Counted from the stretch's first letter, positions 11,246 to 24,565 are shown. The stretch: 64,000 nt of DNA from Brachypodius melanocephalos (GCA_013398615.1 VZSR01003805.1:2806638-2870637), one strand, 5' to 3'. Notes: generated by a model not told the origin, from the sequence alone. Program-made: numbers and translations.

Positions 11246-14088
11246 AGATCTGACAATTCTGATCATAGTGACTAATGCTGTCAGGGGAAAGGGAGAAGGT
11301 GGTGCCTTGCGTGGGGAAATAGAGGTGAATGAAAACTGAGCTAGAGAAAAGTCAACTTTGAGAATGCCTTAACATCCTCAAGTCATGTAATGGACTTATG
11401 TCAACTCCAGAACTTCTGCTTGGATTTCAGAAAACAAGCTCCCATCCAGAATTTGACATTTCTACTGCTCCCTGAAATTGTACATTTCCCCCTCCTGTGT
11501 TAAGGTTCATGAGCTGCAATAGCAGCCTAAATATTTCACCTTTCTTTTCTCATTTTGTTTCTGTAGGAGTTGGGAAGCTGAGTTGTTTAACATATGAAAA
11601 GTGAATAGTTAAGAGACCTCAATTCCTTCCTTAATGGATAGGAATGCCAAGGGTAGCTAATAATGAGGAGGAGACTTGCGTTTGTTGATTTTTGTTAAGA
11701 AATGTGAGAAAGAAAGGAGATAAAAGTGCTTTTCTCCTTTGTTTCCACTGGAAAAGAACAGCAAATAGACTGTGATGTAATATTACTAATATTGGTCAAA
11801 GAAGAGGATATATTACAACAATTTAATTCCACAGGTTCATTAAAGAATGGCTAATTGAAGGTCAAACAGTTAAAATATGTGCCCTTAGGAATCTTTTTGT
11901 CCCTGCAGTTCATTTTATGGAATGGTAACTTTTGCTTCTTCTCAATATTAATAAGGTGATCCATTTTATTTCCTAAAAATGAATTAAAGATGGTGAATTT
12001 TCCTTTTTATAGGAAGATAGCAGAAAGAATATTAGAAAAGAACAAATCTGGAACTGTTATTTGGGTATCTTTCTGTCTGTGATAAGGACCCCTGTGGTGT
12101 TATATTCAGAGACATTTATTCACTGTCTCAAAGTGAATCTTTTCTCAAAGATCTAAATTTCAGTTGTCAAAACTTTCTCCTTTCAGGTATAGCAACAGAA
12201 GACTTTAAAGCCATGGGAATAACCTTTGGCTTGAATTAAAATGCATATCTCCACAGACTTTAAACTCAAATCAGACTGCTTTCTACCCAATAGATATTGC
12301 AGGTAATACAACATAGTTCAGAAATTCATTTCAGAGCCAGGCCTTGCCCAATTCACCACCACACATAATATAAGTAAGGTGAAAGAAGAACCCTCAATAC
12401 TCCTGGCAGACACTTACAACTCCTTTTGTTTACATTGCCTTGCATTGGCTCTTTTTCACTTGACATCAAATTGCTTGTCTTTGGCAACTGGTGCTTGTTT
12501 CCATGTCTCTTGTAAACTGAGTTACTCATAGCTGTCTCTTGGTTTCATGGCACACAACACTTTTGCTCCAATTTTGCTTCCTTTGTTTTGGCTGGTGTTC
12601 TTAAGAATTCTTAGTGTTCTTCTGTTTCAGAAGCAGTGGTCTCTGAAAACACAGGCAAGTCATCACAACTGGGTGCAGCACGACAGTTTTGTTGGGTGTG
12701 AACACACTGAGGAGCTGTAACATGAGGATTGCACATCTCTGAGAAATGTAGATGTGTGTGTACAGCCCTGGCTATGGCCTGTGTGTGCATACACGCACCA
12801 TCTCTCTGTGCAGGCCACCCTAATTCATATGGTGCAGCTTTTCTCCTACACAAGAGGTTTCTGGGACCATGACCATTCATAACCATCTTTAAACATTAAG
12901 GAATGTTAATCCAGTGTCCTCGCAGGCATTAATTATCGTTTTGGTTTCAACTGCATTATGGATGTGTTGTGTTCATTTCAGTCTAAGGGCTTCTGTAACA
13001 CTGACTGCTGTTAGATATCAGACAGAAAATGGCCTTCACAAGTGATGTGCTCTTGTTTCTCATAAAGCTAATATTCTGAAAGAAGTTTTGCTGAGCCTTC
13101 CAGCTGCAGTGCCACAGCAGTCATATAATTCTCCCAGAGAACTGAATACTGTGGGGAGTGTGTGTTAATGTGCTTATGAGCAGGACATATAAGTGTCGTT
13201 AACTGAAAGAAATTTATCAGTTATTTTTACATATTTGGAAAAGGAGCAGCCTGACACAGTTCACTCCATCATGGATAGTAGCACAACCATGATGTACTAT
13301 TCCACGAAACCAAAGAACTCATCCTATCCAAGTTTTCACTTGTATCACACTGTGCAGTGTTTTTTTAATCCAGCATACACATTAAGAAGGAACAGAAACA
13401 AAACAAAAAACCACAAACCCTCAAGGTCAGTCAGTCTAAATAATGACAGGCAATACAAATGCATTTTATACATAAACAGAAAAGGAGTGGGGAAGGTCTT
13501 TCTCATTATGCCAAATGGCAGTCTGGCTATGATTTAATGCATTTGAAATTAAGTCTGTCTCTTCAGCTGTACATTTTTACTAGGTCTGCAGAACAGACTG
13601 GCAGACAGTGTGAGCAGATGCTTCTGGTTGGATCAGGATAAATTTCTTTGTGCTGGCTTTTTTGTCTGATAAAAACTTTTGAATCTTTTTGCAGTAGTGA
13701 GCTTTAGGTGTTTTCCAGATGAAGTGTTGGACCAAATGAGCCTACTGGTATATCAATGAAGGGAGTCATTGGAAAAGGCAACTTTTGTTTAAAGATCTCT
13801 GCTTACTGCACAGGTGAAGAACAGATATGACTCTATGACTTCAATATCTTTCTTGTTCTTTCAATTTTCTCATGGCACCTAAAAAAATGTTGTTTTTCTT
13901 GTGAATTCTTGTGATCTTTTTCACCCAGTCAGTGCAACATCTGGTCCTTTAGGGATTTACAGTATGTGAAATCGACACTTTATTTCATAAGGAACACCAA
14001 AAAAGTAGATTATGGTTTGGTGTTTTTTTCTTTTTTTCTTCAGAATTAGGAGAAATAGTAACCTACTCTTTTTCCTGATGCCTTTTTT
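11246..14088. other. AT-rich non-coding DNA, no gene seen
   Basis: No recognised gene or repeat family. An 88-codon frame starts at the ATG at 13271 in a good context (A at -3, G at +4), but the peptide is featureless and I leave it uncalled. Confidence 0.6.
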
Positions 14089-14102
14089 GTGTGTGTGTGT
14101 GT
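14089..14102. repeat. (GT)7 microsatellite
   Basis: Seven perfect GT units directly after a T6 run. Confidence 0.9.
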
Positions 14103-14486
14103 TTCTGGACAGTCCCGGTGGTAAGATATCTATCAATAGTCAAACTCATAAAGTCCCAGATCCCTGTTTCTATCCCACAAGCAGACCTTGACAACAATGA
14201 CCTTTCCCTGGAGAGTGGGGAAAACATATTATGCAACCATTTATTATGAACTGTCATCTATCATACTTCAATACATAACAATAAAAAACCACCTCCAGAA
14301 TGACACAAGGCACAGTATAGCCAAAACCATGGCTGAGTACCATTGACCAAACATAGTAGATGTGTTCATTCTTGTTGATGTGAACAGTTCAAAAGCTTGA
14401 TTTTTTACTTTAAACCAGAAGATTAGCTAGAATCTCTGAAAAGTGATTATGCTTCCTGTAAAATTCAAAGAAATTGAACTTAATGG

Positions 14487-14549
14487 AAAGGAAAAAAAAA
14501 AACAAAATCAAAGAAAAAAAAAACCATGAAAAACAAAACCAAAAAAAGA
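14487..14549. repeat. A-rich low-complexity tract
   Basis: About 60 bases composed almost entirely of A with scattered C and G, including two runs of nine or more A. No retroelement body is identifiable on either side. Confidence 0.8.
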
Positions 14550-16832
14550 ATGGGAGTTTAAAATGCCCTTCTTGATAACTCTATATGCATGATTTTTCTT
14601 TGTTCCTCTTTTTTGTTCCTGTTCTTTTTTTTTTTATATATACTTAGAAGCTTTGTTATCTGGGTCTTTAGTTCTTCCTGCTCCTTTCATATCTTAGCTA
14701 CTCTTTCAGCAAGAGTTTATGGCCTGTGAGCCAATTGCCTTTTTCTTCTTTAATTATGGAAGCTGAAGGCCACTTTGTCTGCCCTGAGTGCTTAATTGAA
14801 GGAGGACCATGCTTGCTTTTTTGTTCCTGCCTAGCATGCCAAGAGTATGGTGCACTGCACAGAAGAGACAACAGCTTCTTTGGTGATTTCTTTTTAACTA
14901 GCCTCCTGAAGTAAAAGGGGGAGCCAATAAGGAGATTATAGTACTCTGCCCCTTGTTTAGGAAGGATTGCGATGGCCCAGTCTAGGTTAGGTATATGTAG
15001 AATGTTCTTCAGTTTTTCTTTTACCTTGGTAGAAGATATGGAAAATACTTTTTTTTTTTTAAGGAGTTCACTTAACATATCCTGTGTCTCTCTCTTTTTT
15101 CCCATACTAAAAGGGGAAGTGGTTATATTCACAAAGAAATCCCTTGCTTTCTACTCTTTCATCACTAAGTGGTATTTTTCTCATTAATTTATTTTGAAAG
15201 AAACATATGTGTGGTTACTGCAAGCTGGTTTGGCCTTTTATATGCCATTCCTATAAATCAGCCAGAATGTGACTTTGAACAATAATTATCTCTATTCAAG
15301 TTTTATTATTTATTTGCCTTTGTATATTTGCTCAATTTGATATCTGAATGAGTCACTGTTTTATAGAAGGCATGCCTTTAAAATTATTCAATACACCAGT
15401 AAGATTTCTAAGCAGGGTATTTGAATTTCTCTCACAGTATTTGTGCTAAAATGACAATCAGACACTCTAGTTCTACCCTGAGATACTTGCTAAATTGGTA
15501 GTGGGATTGAACTTGGCTCTGACTTTTCAGAACATGAAGATCTTATGGCTGAGTCATGAAGGGTGAACTGTCACATATCAAAGCTTAATTATTGCTTAAG
15601 TTTACCTTTCAATCATTCTCTGATTTTCTCATACTAAAGGAAAAATATTTCCTCTTGTGATGCCTTTTGTTTTCCCAAGAACAAATCCAAGGATGCTGAA
15701 GGAAGCTGTGGTTGCAGTTTAGTGACAGAATACAAAAATAAAGTGATAATTAAGTTATGCTCTGAATATTGGTTATAAATTACGTTGTCTCATGTAAGCA
15801 CTTGGGACTTCTGTTGTCTTTTTCTTTTTAGTGCATCATTTTTCCACAATATTGGAAGCCTGGCCATGTGCATAGATTTTCTTATCTAAGGATAGCAGCT
15901 GTTTACTGGAGGATGAAACTAGTTGTTCCTTTCTCAAGCAATGTCTGTCACAAGGAGACAAAAATGTGTGTATGACTTGATTTGTTTTCATAATGACGAA
16001 TGTAGTTTAGTTAGGAAATTGATTATAAAAATAGAAACCAGGCTTTGAAAAGCAATTTGAAGATATGGTGTAGATCTGTTATGATCATTTCAAGGCTACT
16101 GAGAATATTTCACTTACGTAGTTAATCTTTTCAGTGTCTAGCAATAATGTTAATGTGGGAAGCCAATGCTGAGAGTAGGATGCACGCTTGGCTGATATGC
16201 ACCCAAATTATATGCTAACTACTTAATGCATTATTTCCATGGAATGAGTACATAGAATGCAAATGTAATATAAAGCTGAGACATTAATCTTCTTCAGAAT
16301 ATACAAGTATCAGCACAGAAGAGCAGTAATCTCATTTAGGCTTCAAATAATGTTGAGAGAAGATTTTGACTCTCTACTGGTTTAGAGGCATAAGCAACAA
16401 TTTGAGAGTCAGGATCTGTCAGATTCAGGCTACCCTTGAACCATGTTTGAGATCCCAGCCTTGAAATGTCTCAAATCCTAGGCTAAAAGCAATATTCCTC
16501 GTATCAAGGGAGTACTGTCTTTGTATGACCCAGACAGGGACTGGGCTGTGTGTCGTGCTATCCATTAACTCCTTCATGTGATCAGTGTTGTTCACTGTTA
16601 CTCTGTATTAGTTCTGACCAAATTAAGGAAGCATCCTCTCTGTAGCTAGGGAAGAACTCTCTACCTGTTGATATCAACAAACTATTTGGTGTTTATTTTA
16701 CAAAATACATGCATGTTGCCTAGGCAGACCAGTTACTTCAAATTTGCTCAAGGCTTTGATAATGTTCTCAGTACACTGCTGCCTTCTTTGAAAGTTCTTC
16801 CACCAAGTGAGGAAATGAAGCAGGTGTCATTT
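14550..16832. other. AT-rich non-coding DNA, no gene seen
   Basis: No recognised gene, RNA gene or repeat family. Plus and minus frames around 14700-15190 overlap in both directions and look like chance frames. Confidence 0.6.
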
Positions 16833-16855
16833 AAACAAACAAACAAACAAACAAA
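16833..16855. repeat. (AAAC)n microsatellite
   Basis: Five perfect AAAC units plus AAA. Its reverse-complement type, (TTTG)n, lies about 260 bases downstream. Confidence 0.9.
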
Positions 16856-17116
16856 GTATATGAGAAAAGTAAAATTATCCTGGTCTTAAATATGTTAGTT
16901 TGCCTTTTAGCATGCTAGCACTTCACTTTATCTGAGGAGACCAACAGAATGTCTACAGATTCTTTGCAGGCTGAGTCTCTCTTGTTCTATGAAGACTCAA
17001 GACTTTGTCAGGTCTCTGTGCTTCTCAGGTGCTGCAATACCAATTTTCAAGGCACTTCTTTGGGATATTTGGACACACGCTGTTGTTCATGGGGGACCTG
17101 GGATGCCTCATGGGCA

Positions 17117-17133
17117 TTTTTGTTTGTTTGTTT
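17117..17133. repeat. (TTTG)n microsatellite
   Basis: Three TTTG-type units flanked by extra T. This is inverted with respect to the (AAAC)n at 16833-16855, so the two could pair as an imperfect hairpin stem around a loop of about 260 bases. Confidence 0.85.
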
Positions 17134-17370
17134 CCAATTCTATAGTACTGTTTTGCTACACTGAATACAAGACTTTGGGAGATGGGAGGAGCTGCAGGTA
17201 CAATTAGAGGTGATTGTCCACGTTTTATTAAACACCAGGTTTTGAAATCCTTCTGCATGATGCCTTCAAAACATGTTGAAGAATTTAGTTAATCTTAACC
17301 ATGTGTAGCTTTGCATGCAAGTGGAGATCTGGTTGTACGTAAAAGAATTTAAACAGAGTTGTCATACTAG

Positions 17371-17397
17371 AATCTTTTAAATCTTTTAAATCTTTTC
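17371..17397. repeat. Three-copy 9-base tandem repeat
   Basis: The unit AATCTTTTA occurs three times in a row; the last copy ends in C instead of A. Confidence 0.9.
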
Positions 17398-20300
17398 TTT
17401 CCAGCACAGTACCACTGTGGGTGTGTTACATAAATTGCCATAATGGAGTGTATTTCAGATCCTTCATCTTAGAGGCCATCTGTCATTGAAAGTGGCACTT
17501 TCACCTGCCCATCACTTCTGCAGTAATGTGTGCATCAAACAGGGCACATCCCAATGAAGTTAACAGGAGCAGCTCTTTGCAGCTGACTTGGGAAAGACTT
17601 AGTAATCAAGTCACTCTTTCAGATGGGAAAAAACCACCACAAATAGATTGTTCTTTCTGTCCAAGAGAACAACAAATGCTTTCTGTTTTGTTTCAGAAAA
17701 GAGCAAACTAGTTCCCTGAAGGATATTTTTCTACTCAGTAGAATCCAACCTTGCTTCTGTGAGCTCTTCGCTACTGTCTCTGACCCTTGACAGGTAATCA
17801 CAGAGTTCTAAATAGAAAAATTCAAGGCCTTGATTGGATCTAGACAGGATTCAGCATTTTTATGATTGTCAATGCTCATATATTTCTCTCAATTTTTCTT
17901 CCACCTTTGTATTTCCTTTAACTTGACAAAATGGACATAAAACAGGATGAAGTCAACCATTTTTAATATGACTTGTCTGGAGTGTTTTTTAGTTTGAGAA
18001 TATGTATGCCTTTCTGTATTTGCCTAACTTTTCCTTGTTTCGTGTTTAATGCAAACTGTGTAAGTTGTTGAAGGAAGAACTTGACAGTGTGGATGTGTGC
18101 TCACAATTTGCTCAAAGAATTTCAACTATGGGTCAGAGATTTTTCCTTCTAATCAGTGACAATGTACATAACCTTTCTGTCTGCTGTAAATGTTCCTGTC
18201 TGTAAAATGAGGTTTTACTTGCCTGTCTCACAGGCATGTTGAAGCTTAATTAGTGTAGGTAATAAATGCTAAGTATTATTTTAAAGGATCTATTGCTCTC
18301 TAAAATGATCAAGTTTGGATCTTACTTCACAGCTTTATGAGCTAGAGTTCAGTATTGACTACCTTAGACTTTCACAAAGCCTCTCCTGAATTTAATAAGG
18401 GATTTAGCAAAATAACTCTTGAAAACACTTATGATTCTTCTTAATAAAAAGCTAACTTGTACTTGCATGAAACTCGTAGAGCTGTGCACATTATCAGAGT
18501 TTTCTTGAATGACAGTCTTTGAAATGCAAATGTTGTACGGGTCTTCCTCGTCTGAAGAATATATGGTTGTTATTGTATTACCATATGTAAAATGTTTTTC
18601 TGCCGATATTTTCTTAAATTATTTTCTTCAGACTCCAGTATACAGAAAGAACATAATTTAAAAACCACATTCATGTGACATTCTTTCAGCATTTCACAAG
18701 TGAAAACAAATTACAGAGTTGGAATGGATTTTATTTTTCTAAGTTGGGAGAGCAAAGAGTAAAATATTGGAGTTGTGGGGTGCCTGGAATTGTGCCTCAT
18801 CATGTTTAGTCCCTTTCTCAGCATTCCTTGGAATATAAACATTGCATTTTTGTATTTTCTCTTCTTGTTTCAAACCTGCTCAAAGAGGTTCTACTCTTTT
18901 TTTTAATATATATCAGAGACATTTCTTGAAAATTCTATCAATAAAGTTAAAATATGCAGCATAACCTCAAGGAACAACACATGTTCTGCAAAATTTAGAG
19001 AAGAGTAAGAGGAGATTTCTAGAGAAACTTTGTCTATTGTAGAGTTAGTTCTGTGTGTGTTTTGAATGTGATTTTCCTTTTCTGCTCTTGCACCTTTTCT
19101 TGAGGCCACTTTTTGCTATTGTGGTATCTAATTAAAATTAACCTTACTTTAATCAGGGGTTCTGAGAAAATTCCTCCCATGAATTCTTCTAATCTAAAAG
19201 TTGTCTAAAGCTCCTGGATGAAAATGCAGTTGCAAGTGTCATTCGTTTTCTACAGTGTAAGCTTCTTTGATAGTGTTAAAAATCATCTCCTCCTTGGGGT
19301 TCATGTCAAGGCTCTGGGATTCTCCCAGAAGCTAAGAATCATAATAAATCTTGTTTCAATATCTTTTTTTTCATAGTTAAGACCGTTTTTAAACTTGCCA
19401 GTGTAAATACACAACATTACATAGATAACAATAAAATGAACTTCACCACAGTTCCCTTCATTTTAATCCTTCAAACAACAGTTTAATGTGTACTCACTGA
19501 TGTTTCAAAATTCGTGGTGGTGGTTGTTGTTTTCAATGCATGCATTCAAGTGACTCTAGATAGTTGCATTCACAGCTGTGTCGGATGACGTACAGAAGTG
19601 GTCATGCATAAGCTCACACCCATGTTCAAGTAGACAGGGCTTAAAAAGGATTTATCTCTTGGTGGTTAGTTGTTGGTTTCCAGTGATAAGAAGGTGCCCT
19701 TGTACACTGGTGCTGTTTTAGGTACAACAGTAACAGTGGCATTCACGTTAGTTGTGTTCTAGAAAAATTTGCAGTGTCTTTTCATGATAAAGAATGAAGT
19801 ACATTCAAGGACTTTCTGTGTAGTGCAGTTCTGTCTCTCCATCTATTTGAAGTAGAAAATCTGCGTGGATATTTTCTGCTAAGCTGTCATAAGCAGTTTG
19901 TTATGTCCTTGATTTATAGCTGATGCTCTTCTGGATGCATCTAATGCTTTCATTCATTAAGGAAGATTTCCAGCAAACAGATTTATATCTGCATATTTAT
20001 CAAGTTGAGATGTCACTGAAAACAAAGCAGCAAAGCACTTCTATATTCTCTAACACTGACCCAAATGAAGTAAGTGTTTAACTTCAGGAGCTTTAAACTG
20101 GCTCTGAATGACTGGTCTGATACTTCATGCTGCACCTCCTGTACATTGTTATTTCTTTTCTTGTTAGGAAGCAAGTGACTTCTTAGACTCCAGTTACTGT
20201 ACAGGTGAAATATCTTTGTGATCCTAAAGATGGTCTAAAAGGCTACCTTATTTTTCTTTCTAAATGTATATTTAAATATCTCAGTGGAGATTTTGGGTTA

Positions 20301-20424
20301 TCTTTCTCAGGAAATGATGGATACCTTAGACAGGGAATTCCTGATGCTACTGGCATTGGTTACGGAGAGAAAATACACTATTGGCTTCTCATGATGGTGA
20401 GTAAATAAATCAGGAATTCATTTG
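17398..20424. other. AT-rich non-coding DNA, no gene seen
   Basis: No recognised gene or repeat family. A CREB/ATF-like TGACGTAC lies at 19586-19593 beside another CpG in an otherwise CpG-poor region; a single short site is weak evidence of regulation. Confidence 0.6.
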
Positions 20425-20701
20425 GACAGAGGAAAAGGAATGAAAATGCATCCGGAGAAGTTCAGAGTTAGCACTAAGAAAACGTTCCTCACCCAGAGGG
20501 TGTTTGATCGCTGGAATGGGCTCCCTTGAGAAGTTGTCACAGCACCAAGCCCGACAGAGTCCAAGGAACATTTGGATGAAGCTCTTAGTCATGTGATTTA
20601 GTTATAGGTAGTCCTCTGTGGAGGAGTCCTCTGAGGAGGAGTGAGTTGGATTCAGAGGTCCTTATGGGTCAATTCCAACTAGAGATATTCTGTGATTTAA
20701 G
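20425..20701 (+). mobile_element. CR1 LINE fragment, 3' end, plus strand
   Basis: The text 'aacgttcctcacccagagggtg' (20480s), followed by a 'cgctggaatgggctccct' motif, a 'gtcacagcaccaagcc' motif, 'gacagagtccaaggaacatttgga', and finally 'gtcaattccaactagagatattctgtgattta', follows the order of the CR1 3' end. This includes the last coding remnants, the short 3' UTR and the ATTCTGTGAT-type terminus near 20698. It is 5'-truncated and carries a small local duplication around 'gaggagtcctctgaggaggag'. The left boundary is approximate. Its terminus is intact enough to set the orientation confidently. Confidence 0.9.
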
Positions 20702-23700
20702 ACTGCAGAGTTTTTGAGTGATAGAACTAGGACTGCAAACTTTAAAACATTTTGTAGGTCATGTATAACAGTAGGTTGCAGATTTCAGTATTTGATTAAG
20801 CACACTTTGTGTGGAGGATGGTTTTGGAAAATCAGAGAAAGTAGCAAATTGCTTTCCCCAGAAGGAAAAATTAAGAAGACACTATATAAGTGAAACAAAG
20901 GATGCCTCTTTTATCTTTTAAAGAAGAAGATGAGCCCTCCCTATATATCCAGCGAAAGTATTTTTTCTTTTGTGGATAGTTTTCAGGCTGATAAACCAAT
21001 AAACCCCTTTCTTTAGCTATGTACTCTGCTCCCCTGCCCCTTCCCACTCTAATCTGGAGGATGAGAAAAAGGGTCTCATTCCTGAAGAACTGCTGAGGAA
21101 GGAGAATTCTCTGCTGATTTTTTTTCTATGAATTTTAATGAATAAATGCGAGATCTAAAAGTGTTGGCCTCTATTGCCTAAGCTAAAAGACAAACAGTGT
21201 CTGTGTGAGGTCTACCTGCAGAGAGTGACAGGAGCAAGGATTGTCACACTCTGAGCTTGACCTCTAGTCCTTATTTGATGAAGAGAATGAGTGAATGTCC
21301 TGGATGCCTGTCAGCTGTATGACTGAAGAATCATTTATATTAAAAGAGATTTAACTAAAAGAGTATAGCAACAAATATTTATTTACTTTCGTTAGCACAT
21401 TCATGCTGTATTTAGGAGTTTTCTCCAAGGACAATATGCTGAACTGTGTGCAAGGAAGCATGAAATTCTTTTTTTAACATAGACTCTTCATTTCAACTCT
21501 TCATTTCAAATGCCCTGCTTAGTCTCTAACAGCTAAAAAGAAAACAACTTAGTTTGTGTTTTTCTTCTAAAAATTCAATTTCCTGAGGGTAGCTTGGCTT
21601 AGGGAAAGACTGGGGATAAATTCAACAGTTTCATACAATCCCCAGAAAGTCAGTTGCCTTGTGAATCTTGCAGAAACCGTTTGAACCTCTTATATATGTA
21701 AAGTTTGGAAATAAAATACTGTGAGAATGTGATTTAGTGTTTTTAGGTAGGATGAAACCGACTTCAAAGATTTTTGTTTTGTAAAAGACAAATTTCTTAT
21801 CCTTACCCCTTTAGAGAAAAAGCTTTTTATATTTCTTTTTATTGATGAGTTATTTTTAAGGATCTGCAGTTCCCCCTTGTTGCATAGAAATTCTCCTTGG
21901 TGATTCAGGTTTGTGCTGAGGTATATGTGCATACAAGATTTTAAAATAACTGTAGTGTTTAAAATAGGGCGTGTGAAAAGCCATAATCCTATTGGAAAGT
22001 CAGAGTTCTACTCACTAAGGTTTAGTATGGCTTATTTTTTTTCTTACAATGCATGAAAAATCTGCACAAAGACAGTATTTATCATTGTGAGTCAGATAAT
22101 GTTGATTACTTGAACACAGTGCTTAATACGCTCATTAAATGGTCCTTGAGAGGGTTCTGGGGTAAAATAGATATGAAGTGCAGGTTCAGATTCTGTCAGG
22201 TTTGCTACAAGGGGCAGTTTAGTGGCTGCTTGCCAAAGGGCAACAGGACTTTAGGGAGCTCATCTAGCCCACCCTCATGTCCCAGGGCAGCAACAGCTGT
22301 CTCTGCATCTTTCCAAAAGCTGCTGTATCTCTCTGTACCAGTTCTGGCCGGGACAACTTGTGGAGTATTTCAGTAATCAATACAATCTCAGTAACTCTCA
22401 GCTTCTTGTTTACATTTAGTCCTTCACTTACACCATGCTGCAAATTCTTTTTTTTCCATTAAACTTTATCCTAAATACTAACATACTTTATGCTCACAGT
22501 TAGTGCCTATTTAGTGGCTGTGGCTCCCTATTGATTTTAATATTCCAAAAGCGAAAGTCAGTTGTAAATTCACTTTATGAACAAATGGCAATAAAATAGG
22601 GAGCTTGGTAGATTTCAGTAGATAACCTCTTTGGAAATAAATAATTAATTGCCGTAAACACATCCAAAAGGAAGTTGTCTGTTTTTTCTCTCTTTTTTCC
22701 CCCCTCTAAATTAAAGTATCTTGGAAACTCTACTGATTTCTCTAGGGTTTAAAGATATTTGTCCATGTGACTTTTGTGCTAACTTTTCCATTATTGTATG
22801 AAAGTAAGGAAATTCATTATTTATAGTCACCTGGAAAATTTCCAACTCAAAAAGTTTTTGTAGTATATTTATCTGTATTTACATGATAGGAATTCAGTAT
22901 TTTGAATAAGTTAGACCATTTCTAACTCACAAGTATAGAAACTCAGGAGATTGAAGGAAATGGCTGGGGTTAGCCACACACCCAGTTTCTATTAAGCTGG
23001 TTAAAAGAGGGGTAGGGGAAATACTGTGTATGCATTCTGCAATTTAAAGACTACATTTTTAAAGGAATGATAACAGAATAGAGGTGTTTACTTAGCTGAG
23101 TTCTGTTTTGTTGAGAAGATGATGGTCTCATTTGTTTAGTGAGGGGTTACACAGAAACTAATCCTTTAGGCTTACTTTGAAAGGTGGTTATCTTTCTAGC
23201 AAGAGAGAGTATTGTTTGCTTTGCCAGAAACAGTGTGTTTCTTAAATCATCACGTTCTCTAAAAGAATAAACTTCTTAGAGGAAGAATATCATTGGCAAA
23301 AGCAATGTCTTTAGAAGATTCCAAAAATAAATGAATTTTCTTTCATTTATATCTGACAAACATGGTGATTTTGCTTGATGTAGGCTGTATTAAAACTTTT
23401 TGTGAAGAAAGCAATTTTTTTGTGTATAAGTGCTCGAATAGAATAGCTCATAGGTTATGGGAAATGGAACAGAAGTGTGGTTGCCTCAAGTAAATTACAT
23501 TTATTCAAATGAAATACTATACTGCTGTACTGTTCAGGACAAGCAGAGAAAATACCCAAACTTTTTTCAGCCAGCATTTATCTATTTCAATTATTTTTGA
23601 CAGTTTGTGTTGCATGTGTGCTTTAGCTACAGTGCCTTTATATCGACAGTTGCTAGCACAAGCCTTTTAAAGTACAAAGGGTAGCAGTACTTCAGCCAAT

Positions 23701-23769
23701 CTGTGATAAAAGGGAAAAAATGAAATCACTATGGAAACTGCAGGAAGAATCTAAAAGCTTTCTTTATAA
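20702..23769. other. AT-rich non-coding DNA, no gene seen
   Basis: No recognised gene. It includes a perfect 13-base tandem duplication at 21483-21508. A short stretch near 22240-22300 ('ctcatctagcccaccctc') faintly resembles CR1 but is too weak to call. Confidence 0.6.
21483..21508. repeat. Perfect 13-base tandem duplication
   Basis: ACTCTTCATTTCA occurs twice in direct succession without a mismatch. Confidence 0.9.
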
Positions 23770-23935
23770 AGTAAACGTCTGCTGTTTGTGACTGCGGGGG
23801 CAAAAAATTCATAAATCTGTACGATGCTATCATCTCTGATTTGTTATCGCAGCAAATGCCAAGTCTGAGCAGTCTGACCTTAGCCTTATTAAGTGCTTTC
23901 TTTTCGGATACAGTTATTATTTGACAATAGAGAGA
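23770..23935. promoter_or_regulatory. CpG-retaining block upstream of candidate exon
   Basis: Five CpGs lie within about 130 bases (near 23775, 23794, 23822, 23848 and 23905) in a complex sequence with no simple repeat and no long frame, in a region where CpG is otherwise rare. CpGs continue up to about 24102. The block sits directly upstream of the TG/TATA tract and the candidate first exon, so a promoter or enhancer role is conceivable. No experimental or comparative evidence is available here. Confidence 0.22.
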
Positions 23936-23974
23936 CTGCAGTGCTGCAAGGGGGAAAACTAATATATTTAAAAT

Positions 23975-24021
23975 ATGTGTGTGTGTGTCTACGTGCGTCT
24001 GTGTGCGTGTGTATATATATA
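23975..24021. repeat. TG-rich microsatellite with TATATATAT tail
   Basis: An interrupted TG/CG alternating tract of about 47 bases, containing (TG)6 and several CG steps, ends in TATATATATAA. Alternating purine-pyrimidine sequence with CG steps can favour Z-DNA. The A/T end could serve as a TATA-like element for the block downstream. Confidence 0.8.
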
Positions 24022-24044
24022 ACTATCCATCTTTTTTCCCCTGC

Positions 24045-24565
24045 GAAGCTTACAGAGTTGAGAGCACCGAGTGTGGGAACTCAGGGACTACCATTCTGAG
24101 CGCAATTGAGAAAATTCTGCTTCATCCCATTGCATGTGCTTTTCTTTGATCTCAAATTGAAAGTCTCTCAGCCTCTTCCTCCAATCCAAAAGCAAATAAA
24201 TACTCAGAGAAAGAAACCTCTCTGCTCTCAGCTCATAGGGCCTCCACAACTGAAAAATGAAGGTGGCTGTAAGAGCTCTCATGAACCTGCTTGGACAACA
24301 GACAGAAAAAAAATACCTGTCTTGGTGGAGGAGTTTAAGAACACTGCAGAGATCATCAGACAGTACAGAATATCTTGGCTCACACGGGCCATTCTCTTTA
24401 TCTCAAAACAATACCAGCAAAGCTCCTCCGTTCTTACAACTGAAGAGCTGCGGGAGCAGGAGGACAGTAATTAATACAGCTTTAAATATGAATCTCCTTG
24501 ACTTCTTAAGAAAAATATGAAAAAGAAAGATAAATACATTATTTCAAAGCAAGGCAAGATACCTG
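24045..24565 (+). other. Candidate first exon with 87-codon ATG frame
   Basis: The stretch starts about 30 bases after the TATATATATAA at 24012-24022 and ends at CCTG|GTAAGTATT, a near-consensus splice donor (GT at 24566). The first ATG (24134) opens a frame of only eight codons. The second (24257, A at -3) opens an 87-codon frame ending with TGA at 24518-24520, before the donor. The predicted peptide is basic, has one cysteine, no clear signal peptide or membrane helix, and belongs to no family I recognise. A second plus frame (24106-24474) has no ATG, and a minus-strand 64-codon ATG frame overlaps. The start of transcription is a guess. Alternatives are a non-coding RNA exon or coincidence. 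Confidence 0.22.

Noticed and set aside
13271..13537. 88-codon frame with a good start context
   Set aside because: Featureless peptide, no promoter or splice context; compatible with chance.
22236..22300. Weak CR1-like text ('ctcatctagcccaccctc')
   Set aside because: Only a short stretch resembles CR1 and the neighbouring CR1 landmarks are missing.
24106..24474. 122-codon plus-strand frame
   Set aside because: Starts at TTG and contains no ATG; the overlapping 87-codon ATG frame is the better candidate.
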